Shown one piece after another: positions 33,016 to 41,837 of a stretch of DNA of 64,000 nt. Made by a program: the position numbers and the translations under genes. Origin of the DNA: CBDEGU01 sp965238045 (GTDB taxonomy: Bacteria; Acidobacteriota; Terriglobia; Bryobacterales; UBA6623); contig CBDEGU010000012.1 of NCBI GenBank assembly GCA_965238045.1, positions 1,612,001 through 1,676,000 of the forward strand, in the 5' to 3' direction. Under the pieces are notes generated by a model that saw only the letters and a program-made list of their open reading frames with translations, did no database searches and was not told the origin of the DNA. How positions within the stretch are numbered: position 1 is the stretch's first letter; every line of letters begins with the position of its first letter.

Positions 33016-34383
33016 ATGGTTATTTACTTGCCAGGCCAGTCCACGAAGAACGCCGTCGCGCTCGACGAGCTGACCCCGCGGGAGATTGTCAAGGAGCTCG
33101 ACAAGCACGTCATCGGGCAAGCGGGGGCCAAGCGCGCCGTCGCCATCGCACTCCGCAATCGCATTCGCCGCCAAAAACTTGAGCCCGAGATGGCTGAAGA
33201 AGTGATGCCCAAGAACATCTTGATGATGGGCCCCACCGGTGTCGGCAAGACCGAGATCGCCCGCCGCCTGGCTCGCCTCGCCAACTCTCCATTTCTGAAG
33301 GTCGAAGCGACGAAGTTCACCGAGGTAGGCTATGTCGGCCGCGACGTGGATTCGATGATTCGCGACCTTGTGGAAGTCGCCATCGACATGGTCCGCGAAG
33401 AGAAGCTGGACCAAGTGACCGACCGCGCGGAAATCAACGCTGAAGAGCGAATGCTCGACCTCTTGATGCCCCCCCAAGAGGAGGGCGAAGAGAGCGACGG
33501 CAGCGTCGACAAGACCCGAGAGAAGCTCCGATCCGCTCTCCGCGACGGTAAACTCGATGACCGCATGGTCGAGATCGAGGTGCGCGAACGCGGCACACCT
33601 GTAGAAATCGTCACCAACACCGGCGTCGAGGAGATGGACATCAATCTGCGCGACATGTTGCCCGGTCTGTTTGGGGCTAAGAGCTGCCGCCGGAAAATGC
33701 GGGTGGCCGAGGGATTGGATTATCTCATCTCGGAAGAAGAGCAGCGTCTGATCGACATGGACCAAGTCAGCCGCCAGGCCGTGGACCGTGTCGAGCAGTC
33801 TGGTATCATTTTCCTCGACGAAATGGACAAGATCGCCGGCCGCGAAGGAGGACGCGGTCCCGATGTAAGCCGCGAGGGCGTACAGCGCGACATCCTTCCA
33901 ATTGTTGAGGGGACCACGGTCAATACGCGTTACGGGATGGTGCGAACCGACCACATTCTCTTCGTCGCCACCGGCGCCTTCCACGTCTCGAAACCCAGCG
34001 ATCTCATTCCTGAATTGCAAGGCCGCTTCCCCATCCGTGTCGAGATGAAACCCCTGACGACCGAAGATTTTTACCGGATCCTCACCGAGCCCAAGAACGC
34101 TCTCATTAAGCAGTACACCGCGCTGATGGGTACCGAGGGTGTCAAGCTGACGTTCACTGACGACGCGGTGGCCGAAATTGCCGCCCTTGCCACGCAAGTC
34201 AACGAAGACACAGAGAATATCGGCGCCCGCCGCTTGCACACGATCATGGAAAAGGTGGTTGAGGAACTTTCGTTCGAAGGGCCGGATCTGAAAAAGAAAA
34301 CAATCAGGATCGACGCCAAGTTCGTCAACAAACAGCTGATCGACATCGTCAAGGATCAGGACTTGAGCCGCTATATTCTTTAG
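33016..34383 (+). CDS. hslU: HslU ATPase
   Basis: The 455-residue AAA+ unfoldase starts at ATG 33016 (MVIYLPGQSTKNAVALDEL). It shows LDKHVIGQAGAKRAVAIALR, Walker A LMMGPTGVGKTE, GYVGRDVDSMIRDL, Walker B GIIFLDEMDKIAG, a central I-domain (about 110-240) and the C-terminal SRYIL that inserts into HslV. Its stop is TAG at the normal end, useful evidence that TAG terminates translation here. A 17-bp tandem duplication covers the final codons and stop. Confidence 0.96.
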   Translation: MVIYLPGQSTKNAVALDELTPREIVKELDKHVIGQAGAKRAVAIALRNRIRRQKLEPEMAEEVMPKNILMMGPTGVGKTEIARRLARLANSPFLKVEATKFTEVGYVGRDVDSMIRDLVEVAIDMVREEKLDQVTDRAEINAEERMLDLLMPPQEEGEESDGSVDKTREKLRSALRDGKLDDRMVEIEVRERGTPVEIVTNTGVEEMDINLRDMLPGLFGAKSCRRKMRVAEGLDYLISEEEQRLIDMDQVSRQAVDRVEQSGIIFLDEMDKIAGREGGRGPDVSREGVQRDILPIVEGTTVNTRYGMVRTDHILFVATGAFHVSKPSDLIPELQGRFPIRVEMKPLTTEDFYRILTEPKNALIKQYTALMGTEGVKLTFTDDAVAEIAALATQVNEDTENIGARRLHTIMEKVVEELSFEGPDLKKKTIRIDAKFVNKQLIDIVKDQDLSRYIL

Positions 34384-34401
34384 ACCGCTATATTCTGTAG
34401 A
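34368..34401 (+). repeat. 17-bp tandem duplication over the hslU stop
   Basis: CCGCTATATTCTTTAGA (34368-34384) and CCGCTATATTCTGTAGA (34385-34401) differ by one base. The first copy contains the RYIL codons and TAG stop of hslU; the second would encode the same residues plus TAG but is out of frame by two. Confidence 0.9.
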
Positions 34402-34427
34402 GCTTCCGCGGCACAAAACACCCAGCC

Positions 34428-35495
34428 GTGTTTCGTAAAAAAGCAGGTTTCGTATCGGTTCAACGCCGATGGATGTTCGTCGTTGGGCTGGTGCTCGCTC
34501 AAGCCTGCGGCTCCATCGGCGAACCTCTGCCGCCTCTGCTCAATATCCCTGAACGCACCCAAGACCTGGCCGCGAAGCAGATTCGCCGCGAGATCGTTGT
34601 CGAGTGGACCGCGCCGCGCCTGACCACCGAAGGGCTGCCGGTGAAGAATCTGGCCTTCTCTTCCATTCACTTCATGGAACTCGCCGAACCGTTCGATCTT
34701 CCGGCTCTTTCCGGTTTCGAACAACGAAGCAAGATTCTCAAGTCACTCGAAGAGCCTGATCCGAAACAGCCGCGGGAGGGCCGGCTCACTCTCAAGGTGG
34801 ATGCCGCCGATTGGTTTGGCAAGACCCTTGTGCTGGGCCTGCGATCGGAGAGCAGCCGCGGACGCTCGGCCGGGTTCTCGAACCTTGTCAAGATCCAGAT
34901 CGTCCCTCCGCCCCCGGCGCCCCCAGCGCCTACGCTCACCGTCGAGGCCGATGCGATTGTTGTATCCTGGCGGGCCGCCGCATCCGCCGGCCGCTATCGC
35001 CTGTTCCGAAGTTCCGAGCCATCCGAAAAACTCCGCCGGCTCGGCGAGACCGGCAAGACGGAGCTTCGAGACAGCGACTTCGCCTGGGATCGCAACTACA
35101 CCTATCGCGTTCAGAGCATCGGCGTTACCGCGACTGGCGAAGTCGAGGGAGGGATTTCCGATCCAGCCTCGATCGTCACCACGGATCGCTTCCCGCCGGC
35201 GAGGCCTCGGGACGTGCGTCCGGTGGCGACGCGCACTTCTGTCGAGCTAACCTGGCGGCCCAACACAGAAGCGGACTTGGCCGGATACCAGGTGCGACGT
35301 GCCGAGAGCGCCGCTGGTCCGGTCACCGGTTCCGCCGCGAGAGTCGAGATCAGCGGCGAGAGGCTGCTCACCAGCCCGAGATTCAGCGACGAGAAAGCAG
35401 AACCAGGCCAAACCTACTCCTACACCGTCGTTGCCATCGACAAGAAAGGAAACCAGAGCGAACCATCTGACCCGGTCTCGGCGTCGATACCCTAG
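34428..35495 (+). CDS. Lipoprotein with fibronectin type III domains
   Basis: The 355-residue product starts at GTG 34428 with a lipoprotein signal (WMFVVGLVLAQACGS). Two FN3-like beta-sandwich domains lie at about 165-250 (IVVSWRAAASAGRYRLFR, NYTYRVQSIG) and 255-350 (VELTWRPNTEADLAGYQVR, YSYTVVAIDKKGNQSEPSD). The first 140 residues are not recognised. It is presumably surface-attached and may mediate binding. It follows hslU by 44 bp and could be co-transcribed, although no functional link is known. Confidence 0.8.
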   Translation: MFRKKAGFVSVQRRWMFVVGLVLAQACGSIGEPLPPLLNIPERTQDLAAKQIRREIVVEWTAPRLTTEGLPVKNLAFSSIHFMELAEPFDLPALSGFEQRSKILKSLEEPDPKQPREGRLTLKVDAADWFGKTLVLGLRSESSRGRSAGFSNLVKIQIVPPPPAPPAPTLTVEADAIVVSWRAAASAGRYRLFRSSEPSEKLRRLGETGKTELRDSDFAWDRNYTYRVQSIGVTATGEVEGGISDPASIVTTDRFPPARPRDVRPVATRTSVELTWRPNTEADLAGYQVRRAESAAGPVTGSAARVEISGERLLTSPRFSDEKAEPGQTYSYTVVAIDKKGNQSEPSDPVSASIP

Positions 35496-35518
35496 CCGGA
35501 GCTAGGGAGCCCATCATC

Positions 35519-37450
35519 TCAGAAGAGTTTCTGTCCGAGCATGTTCTCGCCGGGCTCGAGACCAAATTCGCTGAGAATGGTCACCGGCACGTCGGTCAGT
35601 TTCGGTTTGTCCGCGATGATCTTGCGGTTGCTGAGCAAGACGCCGGGAACGAATTGCGGGGCGACGCAGTGGTCGCCGATCCAGGCCTCGTCATTATCGA
35701 TGACGGTCTGTTCGGGGACGGCGCCCAGCGGCGTCTTCCACGAGGCTCGATAGCGGGGCCGATAACCCACCAGCAGATCGGGCGCGTACCGAAGTTCGAA
35801 GCCCTGGTAGATTTCCTCGGCGAGATACAGCTCCTCAATGACACGCTCTCCAGTGCCGGGATCTACAAACTCGGTCAAGGCTTTGTTGATCTTCGCGATG
35901 ACATCGCGGGCCTCTTCGCCCTCCGAGACGATGCCGCCACGCTCCCGGCCCAGGCGGTTGAGATAGATGCTGTTCAGGCCCATGGCGTAGGCCTGGGTCC
36001 GCGACCAGTCGACGTGCGGAAATAGCTCCTCTTCGCTCGTATTCGACGGATCGTCGAGCGCCAGCAGCCCGGCGTAGAGCAGCACCGTGTTGAGGTGGAC
36101 GGCGCGGTCAAAGCTGGTGAAACCGTGATCGGACATCACAATGAGCGTCGTGTCGTCGCCAGCCTTTTCCATCGCCTCGCCCACCATCTGATCGGTGGCG
36201 CGATAGATGGCAAGCAACTCGGCGTCGTACTTGCCCCACAGCATGTGGGCGTTCTGATCGATGCTCGATACGTAGAAAAAGAGTAGACCACCCTCGTACC
36301 GCTCCAACTCGTAGCGGAGCATGCGCCGGCTCTCTTCCAGCACCAGCCAACTTTGAGCGAGAAATTCATCGAGATTGAGCACGCCCTGACGAAAGGCCGA
36401 TGTGTCTTCGGCCATGCCCTGCGTATAGAACGGCCCCAAGGCCTCGGCGAGTTCTTCGCTGTAAGCGGCCGGCGTCGAGATGGGCAATTCGGAAGCCGAG
36501 GGGTCGAGGTTGATCGGCGTAACGTAGAGTTTGAATCGCGGCCGAACCTGCTTGAGATAGACGCGAAAGATGCCGCTGGCGGCCATCAGGTCGCCCAGCA
36601 GCGGGAAGTCCGCGCGCAGCCACTCCGACCACTCCCCTTCCTTGAGGACGAACTGCTCCTCACCCAGCGTGAATCGCGCCACGGGCTGCTCGGGATCACG
36701 ATCGACAATCAGAGCGGCGGTTGCGACCGGCTGCCCCTTCTTGAAGGTGTTCGCTGGCCCCTCGATCGCAATTTCAACGTGGTGCCGGAAGGGCGGCAAT
36801 CGCGTGATCTTGCCTCCCGAGACGCCGCGAGTTTTCTCGTCCGGATCGTCGGTGAAGAAGGCGAAGGTGCCGTAGGTCCCGTGCATGTCGGGCGTTCCCA
36901 TGCCGGAAAGCTGGCGAGCTTCGCTCTCGATCGGCGGGAAATTGGTGGGCATGCGAACGATCGTCGTCGGAATGCCCTGTTCGGCGAGCCGCGGCCAGAA
37001 AGCCTCCCCTTGCCGACCCATGCGAACTTCAGGCGAGGACAGCGGCAGCACATAATCACCGATCTCTACCGTCTGCCCGGCCCCGATGGTCTCGGCCATT
37101 GACGAGAAGGGCATTCTGGTGACGGTGTCGCGGTGAATAAAGTCGAAGATCCCGTGTCCTCCCGGGTCCAGCCCGGTAATCACACTCGACCAGGCGACGG
37201 GACTTTGCGGAGGAATCGTTGTCGCGAGCGGCTTGAAGCCGCCCTGGCGGCGCAGCCGGTCGAGGTTGGGCAATCCATCCCAATGGCGCTCAAGGAATTT
37301 CGGGTCCATGCCGTCGATGCCGAGAATGATCATGCCGCGGCCGGAATCATCACGCGCCGCGCCGCCACAGCCGCCGAGGCAGGAGAGCAGCGCGGCAATC
37401 GCGGCCGCGGCGATGCGGGATGTCCAGTGACCCTGGCACCGGCTCTTCAC
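35519..37450 (-). CDS. Type I phosphodiesterase-like lipoprotein
   Basis: Start at GTG 37450, overlapping the upstream gene stop by 4 bp (GTGA). The 643-residue product has a lipoprotein signal (IAAAAIAALLSCLGGCGG) and an alkaline-phosphatase-superfamily core. The core shows MIILGIDGMDPKFLERH (metal Asp), SPVAWSSVITGLDPGGHGIFDF (nucleophile region), LIVMSDHGFTSF (metal Asp-His) and IGDHCVAPQFVPGVLLSN (metal Asp-His). It resembles nucleotide pyrophosphatase/phosphodiesterases; the natural substrate is unknown. Third gene of a three-gene minus-strand operon. Confidence 0.85.
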   Translation of the reverse strand: MKSRCQGHWTSRIAAAAIAALLSCLGGCGGAARDDSGRGMIILGIDGMDPKFLERHWDGLPNLDRLRRQGGFKPLATTIPPQSPVAWSSVITGLDPGGHGIFDFIHRDTVTRMPFSSMAETIGAGQTVEIGDYVLPLSSPEVRMGRQGEAFWPRLAEQGIPTTIVRMPTNFPPIESEARQLSGMGTPDMHGTYGTFAFFTDDPDEKTRGVSGGKITRLPPFRHHVEIAIEGPANTFKKGQPVATAALIVDRDPEQPVARFTLGEEQFVLKEGEWSEWLRADFPLLGDLMAASGIFRVYLKQVRPRFKLYVTPINLDPSASELPISTPAAYSEELAEALGPFYTQGMAEDTSAFRQGVLNLDEFLAQSWLVLEESRRMLRYELERYEGGLLFFYVSSIDQNAHMLWGKYDAELLAIYRATDQMVGEAMEKAGDDTTLIVMSDHGFTSFDRAVHLNTVLLYAGLLALDDPSNTSEEELFPHVDWSRTQAYAMGLNSIYLNRLGRERGGIVSEGEEARDVIAKINKALTEFVDPGTGERVIEELYLAEEIYQGFELRYAPDLLVGYRPRYRASWKTPLGAVPEQTVIDNDEAWIGDHCVAPQFVPGVLLSNRKIIADKPKLTDVPVTILSEFGLEPGENMLGQKLF

Positions 37451-39699
37451 GCGACGGCATCCTTCGGCTGGGCGGATTTCGGCTGCACATCCTTTGCTGG
37501 GGCGGGTTTCGGCGGCGCAAAGAGGTCTTTCCCGTCCATGTAAGTGGGCGGGGTCAGTCCAAATAGGGAAAGCGCCGTAGGGGCCAAGTCTTCGATGCCG
37601 GGATCGGCTTCGGCGAAGGGCCGGTTGCAGAAAATCACGCCCGGCACGAGGCTGGGGTCCAGACAGTGATCCCCGCTCCAGGCCTTGGTGTTGTCTTGGA
37701 TCATCTCGCCGCCGGTCTTGCCCAGCGCGGCATCCCAAGAGTTGCGATACCCGGAGTTGTATCCGATGACGATGTCGGGCGCCATGTCGAGATACGGCCC
37801 CTTGTAAATCGTTTCCTTCGGGTAGGCCTTCTGAATCGCGATGCAGTCCCGCTCGCCGTCACGCAGGCCGCTGAGTTTCTCGCTGAGTTCTTTCTTAAGC
37901 GCGGAGGCGTCCGCGCCCCGGGCGACGATGCCCCGCGCTTCACGGCCCTTGATGTTGAGGTAAATTCCGGTGAGCCCGAAGGTGTAGGCGCGGGTACGGC
38001 TCCAATCCACATCCTTCAAATAGGGGCCGCCCTCGCGCTGATCGTTCTTGAGAAACAGATAGCCGTTATCGAGCAGCCAGGTATTGAGGTTGACTCCTCG
38101 CTGGAAGGACTTGAAGCCGTGGTCGGAGAGCACGAAAAACATCGTGTCGTCATCGACGTAGTTCAGCGTCTTTCCAACGATCTTGTCCATACGCTCGTAG
38201 AGATCTTCGATGACCTTCTCATAATCGCCGCCCGCGGGATTGTGGCGATGCGCGGGATGGCCGGGCTCGAGATAGCGATAGAACATGTGCTGGACGCGGT
38301 CGCTGGTATCGAACACGCAGGCGACGACGCCCTGGCGGGTCCTCTCGAGCGCGTTGAGGTACATCGCCTCGCGCTCTTCACAGATCATGTATGCCTGATC
38401 GAGAAAGGCCTTCTCGTCGATCACCCGCTCGTTGAGCGCCCAGGTGTCCTCGGCGAGCCCCAGGGTCGCGAACGTGCCCAGCAGCTTCGCCAGATAGGTC
38501 GCGTAGTAGGCCGGATGCGAAATCGGCAGCGCGGGCTTTTCCGGGTCAATATTGATGGGCGTCAGATAGAGCGAAACCTCGGGGCTGGTCTCGGTGAGCA
38601 TGAAGCGCGCCACGCCGCCGACCTTGATGCCGAGCCCGCCGCGAAAACAAAGCGGAATCCACGGCGTATACTCGCCCGCCGCCAGTTTGTAAGACGATCC
38701 GTCCAGCTTCAGGGTTGCCTGCTTGTCCCCGGTCAGGGTCAGATCGAAAGGCAAACGCATCGGCTCGTTGTTGTCCCGCACCGGGCTCGGAGGGCCCTCG
38801 ATCGCGCCCCGCAAGTGGTCTGCGTCGCGCGTGAGCGCGGACCGCGTGCCGCCTTCGAATTCGACGGCCCGAAGATTGGTCGTGAATTGCTGAAAGCTCC
38901 CCTGGGTTCCCAGCAGGTCGGGAGTACACATGGCGGACAATAGCTTGCCGTTAAACTTCTCTGGCGGGAAGGTAATCGGCACGCGCAGAACCGAGGAGCC
39001 AATCTGGTGCTCGCCCAGGATGCTCCAAAACGTCCGGCTCTTGCGTCCCATCTCGACGCTCGCCCGGTTCAGCGGCAGCTTCCATCCGGCCAGCTTCAGC
39101 CACCGGGACGGCGCCCGGACGCGTGAGGATGACAGCTCGGGCACGTAGGTGCGAATACTGCGGTTCAGGAAATCGTACAAGCTGTGCTTGGCCGGATTGA
39201 CGCCGGTGGCGAACGTCGACCAGGCAACCGGAGAAAGCGGCGGGTAGGTGGTTCGCAAGCGGCGGTAGGCGCCCTGCTGGCGAAGCCGCGCCAAATTCGG
39301 CAGCTTGCCCTCGCTCATGTAGCGCTCGGCCAGTTCGGGGTCGTAGCCATCGAGCCCGAGGAAGATTAGCTTGCGCACGCTGGCGTTCTTGAGCCCCTTC
39401 TTGCGAGTGAGCGAACGCCACAGCACGCGAAAGGGCCAGATGAGGATCGAGGCCGCTCCGAGCAGGAAGGCCATCAGAAGGCTCAGAAAAGAACCCAGAA
39501 AGGCAAAGCCCGCGCCGGGCCCGATATAGGCGAGATGGAGCGGGGGACAGGGTGGAGCGGGCAGCGCCCAAGGATCGAACATCTTGGCCGCAATGAGCGC
39601 CAACAAACCATACACGCCCCAGAGGAGCGTCGCGCGCCCTTCGGAAGTCTTGCTAGCTCGTCGCCTGCGCCGGGAGCCCAGCCCCCAACATCGGCTCAT
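37447..39699 (-). CDS. Membrane-anchored type I phosphodiesterase-like protein
   Basis: The 750-residue protein has two or three N-terminal membrane segments (LLWGVYGLLALIAAKMF; IGPGAGFAFLGSFLSLLMAF, continuing hydrophobic). The phosphodiesterase domain is paralogous to the downstream gene: LIFLGLDGYDPELAERYM, SPVAWSTFATGVNPAKHSLYD, FVLSDHGFKSFQRGVNLN, SGDHCLDPSLVPGVIFCN. The end is a Lys/Pro/Ala-rich tail. It overlaps both neighbours by 4 bp. The shared insert YLTPINIDPEKPALPIS corresponds to YVTPINLDPSASELPIS in the downstream gene. Confidence 0.85.
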   Translation of the reverse strand: MSRCWGLGSRRRRRASKTSEGRATLLWGVYGLLALIAAKMFDPWALPAPPCPPLHLAYIGPGAGFAFLGSFLSLLMAFLLGAASILIWPFRVLWRSLTRKKGLKNASVRKLIFLGLDGYDPELAERYMSEGKLPNLARLRQQGAYRRLRTTYPPLSPVAWSTFATGVNPAKHSLYDFLNRSIRTYVPELSSSRVRAPSRWLKLAGWKLPLNRASVEMGRKSRTFWSILGEHQIGSSVLRVPITFPPEKFNGKLLSAMCTPDLLGTQGSFQQFTTNLRAVEFEGGTRSALTRDADHLRGAIEGPPSPVRDNNEPMRLPFDLTLTGDKQATLKLDGSSYKLAAGEYTPWIPLCFRGGLGIKVGGVARFMLTETSPEVSLYLTPINIDPEKPALPISHPAYYATYLAKLLGTFATLGLAEDTWALNERVIDEKAFLDQAYMICEEREAMYLNALERTRQGVVACVFDTSDRVQHMFYRYLEPGHPAHRHNPAGGDYEKVIEDLYERMDKIVGKTLNYVDDDTMFFVLSDHGFKSFQRGVNLNTWLLDNGYLFLKNDQREGGPYLKDVDWSRTRAYTFGLTGIYLNIKGREARGIVARGADASALKKELSEKLSGLRDGERDCIAIQKAYPKETIYKGPYLDMAPDIVIGYNSGYRNSWDAALGKTGGEMIQDNTKAWSGDHCLDPSLVPGVIFCNRPFAEADPGIEDLAPTALSLFGLTPPTYMDGKDLFAPPKPAPAKDVQPKSAQPKDAVA

Positions 39700-40559
39700 C
39701 GAAGCTTGCCCTCGACAAAGGGCACTTCAAAGACCTTGTTGTGCTGAATCGGGCCGTGGCCGAAAAAGCCGTCCTCTCCGAACAACTCGCCATGGTCGGA
39801 GGTAATCGTAATGTAGGTGTTTTTCGGCACAAGGTCGAAGAGTTCCTCGACCACGCGGTCGAGATATTTCACGGCCTTGACCTGCCGGTCTCGGAGATCA
39901 TCAAGGGCTTTCTGATTGAAGAAGCGCTGCCTGCGAACCGGCAGCTTGCCGCCAACCACCAGGTCATCCAAGTGCTTGAAAACCCCATGCACGCCGCTGA
40001 TGCGCGGCCAGTCCTCCGGCGGCTCGTCGGGCAGAGCGTAGGGATAGTGCGTCTCACCGACGTTGAGCAAGTAGAACGACGGCTTGTCCTTCGAGAATTT
40101 CATCTGCCGCAGCATCGCCCTCATGTCGTTGTGGCGGTCCATGAGCTGATAGCTGTCGAACCCGTTGTTGAGAATCGTCTTCGGATTCAGCACCGGCAGC
40201 GAAACCATGGCGTGGGTGCGGTAGCCCATTTTATATTTCAGGAAGGAAGGGAAGTAGAGCTGCGGCACGAGCGAGCGGAACTCGATATTCTCTGTCCCGA
40301 GCCGCTCGTTGTAGAGCAGGAAATCCTTCTTGTAGTACTCGGAGGCGAACACGCGCTTCGGACTATGATGCGGCAGCAGTCCGGTCAGCAGGTTGAAGTG
40401 CGAGGGCGCGGTCCAAGAGGCGTAAGACCATCGTTTCTCGACCTTGCCGAGCCGCCGCATGACCTTCGGCCGAGCCTTGATAAAGGCGTCATAGCGGCAA
40501 CTGTCGAAGATCACGACGATGTAGTTATTGAACGGTTTTTTCTTCTTTCTGGCTGGCAT
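39696..40559 (-). CDS. Sulfatase-like alkaline-phosphatase superfamily protein
   Basis: The 287-residue protein begins MPARKKKKPFNNYIVVIFDSCRYDAF, where FDSCRYD carries the first metal Asp. SYASWTAPSHFNLLTGLLPHHSP is the nucleophile region and ITITSDHGELFGEDGFFGHG the distal metal site. It has no signal peptide or membrane helix, unlike the two following genes. It is the first gene of the operon. The substrate is unknown; a sulfatase formylglycine motif (CxPxR) is absent. Confidence 0.8.
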   Translation of the reverse strand: MPARKKKKPFNNYIVVIFDSCRYDAFIKARPKVMRRLGKVEKRWSYASWTAPSHFNLLTGLLPHHSPKRVFASEYYKKDFLLYNERLGTENIEFRSLVPQLYFPSFLKYKMGYRTHAMVSLPVLNPKTILNNGFDSYQLMDRHNDMRAMLRQMKFSKDKPSFYLLNVGETHYPYALPDEPPEDWPRISGVHGVFKHLDDLVVGGKLPVRRQRFFNQKALDDLRDRQVKAVKYLDRVVEELFDLVPKNTYITITSDHGELFGEDGFFGHGPIQHNKVFEVPFVEGKLR

Positions 40560-40647
40560 CTTTGAGGAGATTCAGTATACCAAGGCCCCCCGACACCAAG
40601 GTCCCCGACGCTCCCGCCAAGATCCGCGCGATCCGCCCCGCCGGCGC

Positions 40648-41475
40648 CTACAGATTGGGAAACCACAGCCGCCGGGCCGCCTCGCCCAAGATCTGCCGGC
40701 GGTCCCCGGCGCTGAACGTCAGGACCTCGGTAAAGATTCTCAGATGCTCCGCATAGCTCACTTTCGGGGTCCAGAGCCCGGAAGGATAATCGCTGCCCCA
40801 GATACAGCGCTCCGCGCCAAAGGCATCGGCGACTCGCAAGCACGCCTCGTGCATATCGGCGCAAGGAAATCCCGTGCTGCTTCCGGTGGCGACAAAGGTC
40901 AGCTTGGCGTGCAGGTTCTGGTGCCGGGAGAGATGAATCACCTTCCGCAGGGTCGGCTCGAGCTTTGGCCCGACCGCCGGATTGAGGCAATGATCAAGAA
41001 CGACCGGGAGGTTCGAGAACTGCCCCAACAGACGGTCCGCCTGATCGGCTAGTTCGGGACCGATCAGCACATTGATCACTAGACCCTCGTCGAGCGCAGT
41101 CTTCCACAGCGCCCGCACGCCGGGATGGTCAAGCTGCTTGCCCTCGGCCGGAATGCTCCGCACGCCGCGAATGCCGTACTCGCGAGCATACTTCACCAGC
41201 AGACTGGGACTCCTGGGATTGTCCGGGTCGAGCGTGCAGACGCCGGCCACCCAATCGGGGTTCGCCTTGGAACTGTCCAGAATGTAGCGATTATCAAAAC
41301 GATAGAACGTGCTCGTCTGAATAGCACACACCGCGTCCACGCCGTTGGCGCGGCTCTCTTGGCGGAGATCCTCCAGGGGGCCTTTTCCGGGCGGCGGCCG
41401 CAAGGGTTTCTTAATGGTCGGATAGCGTTTCTCATCCGCGGAGTAGATGTGGGCGTGGGTATCGATGATCAGCAT
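40648..41475 (-). CDS. Amidohydrolase family (TIM-barrel) hydrolase
   Basis: ATG 41475 gives MLIIDTHAHIYSADEKRYP, where DTHAHIY is the metal-binding HxH of Amidohydro_2 enzymes. VVLDHCLNP carries a later His, and CIWGSDYPSGLW the conserved Asp near the end. The protein has 275 residues. An upstream in-frame start at 41526 would add residues before the conserved beta strand and is less likely. Members include decarboxylases and lactone hydrolases; the substrate is not evident. The region 41476-41837 has no other gene. Confidence 0.82.
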   Translation of the reverse strand: MLIIDTHAHIYSADEKRYPTIKKPLRPPPGKGPLEDLRQESRANGVDAVCAIQTSTFYRFDNRYILDSSKANPDWVAGVCTLDPDNPRSPSLLVKYAREYGIRGVRSIPAEGKQLDHPGVRALWKTALDEGLVINVLIGPELADQADRLLGQFSNLPVVLDHCLNPAVGPKLEPTLRKVIHLSRHQNLHAKLTFVATGSSTGFPCADMHEACLRVADAFGAERCIWGSDYPSGLWTPKVSYAEHLRIFTEVLTFSAGDRRQILGEAARRLWFPNL

Positions 41476-41837
41476 GAGAGTTTCCCGAATACAACCGGGA
41501 CGGGCGTCCAGGCTGCCCAACAGCATAGCTTAACCTGAGCATGCTCCTCGCCGCCAGCGGAACCCAATAAGGGGCCCGGTTGTGGGCGAGCCGGCATCCG
41601 CCTGGCGGGACGGGCAAGAGATCCGGCGCGGCCGTCCTCTCCAAAACCAATGGTGTGCAGAATGTGTACGAACCCGGAAACCCGGATCTCCCGTGAACAC
41701 TTGCGCGGTTAGGACTAAGACGATTCACCTACGCCCTATTTCGAATCAGACTTCCAAGAATTAGGACGATGTATCTATTGCCGGTTCCACGCCTTGATGT
41801 GACTATAATCATGGGCTTTGGCGTCCAAGCGCGGGCG

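Noticed and set aside
32974..34416. 480-codon frame antisense to hslU
   Set aside because: The sense strand encodes a complete HslU; the antisense product has no recognisable domain.
37666..38943. 425-codon frame antisense to the phosphodiesterase gene
   Set aside because: Arises from codon bias of the real gene on the other strand; no domain or start signal.
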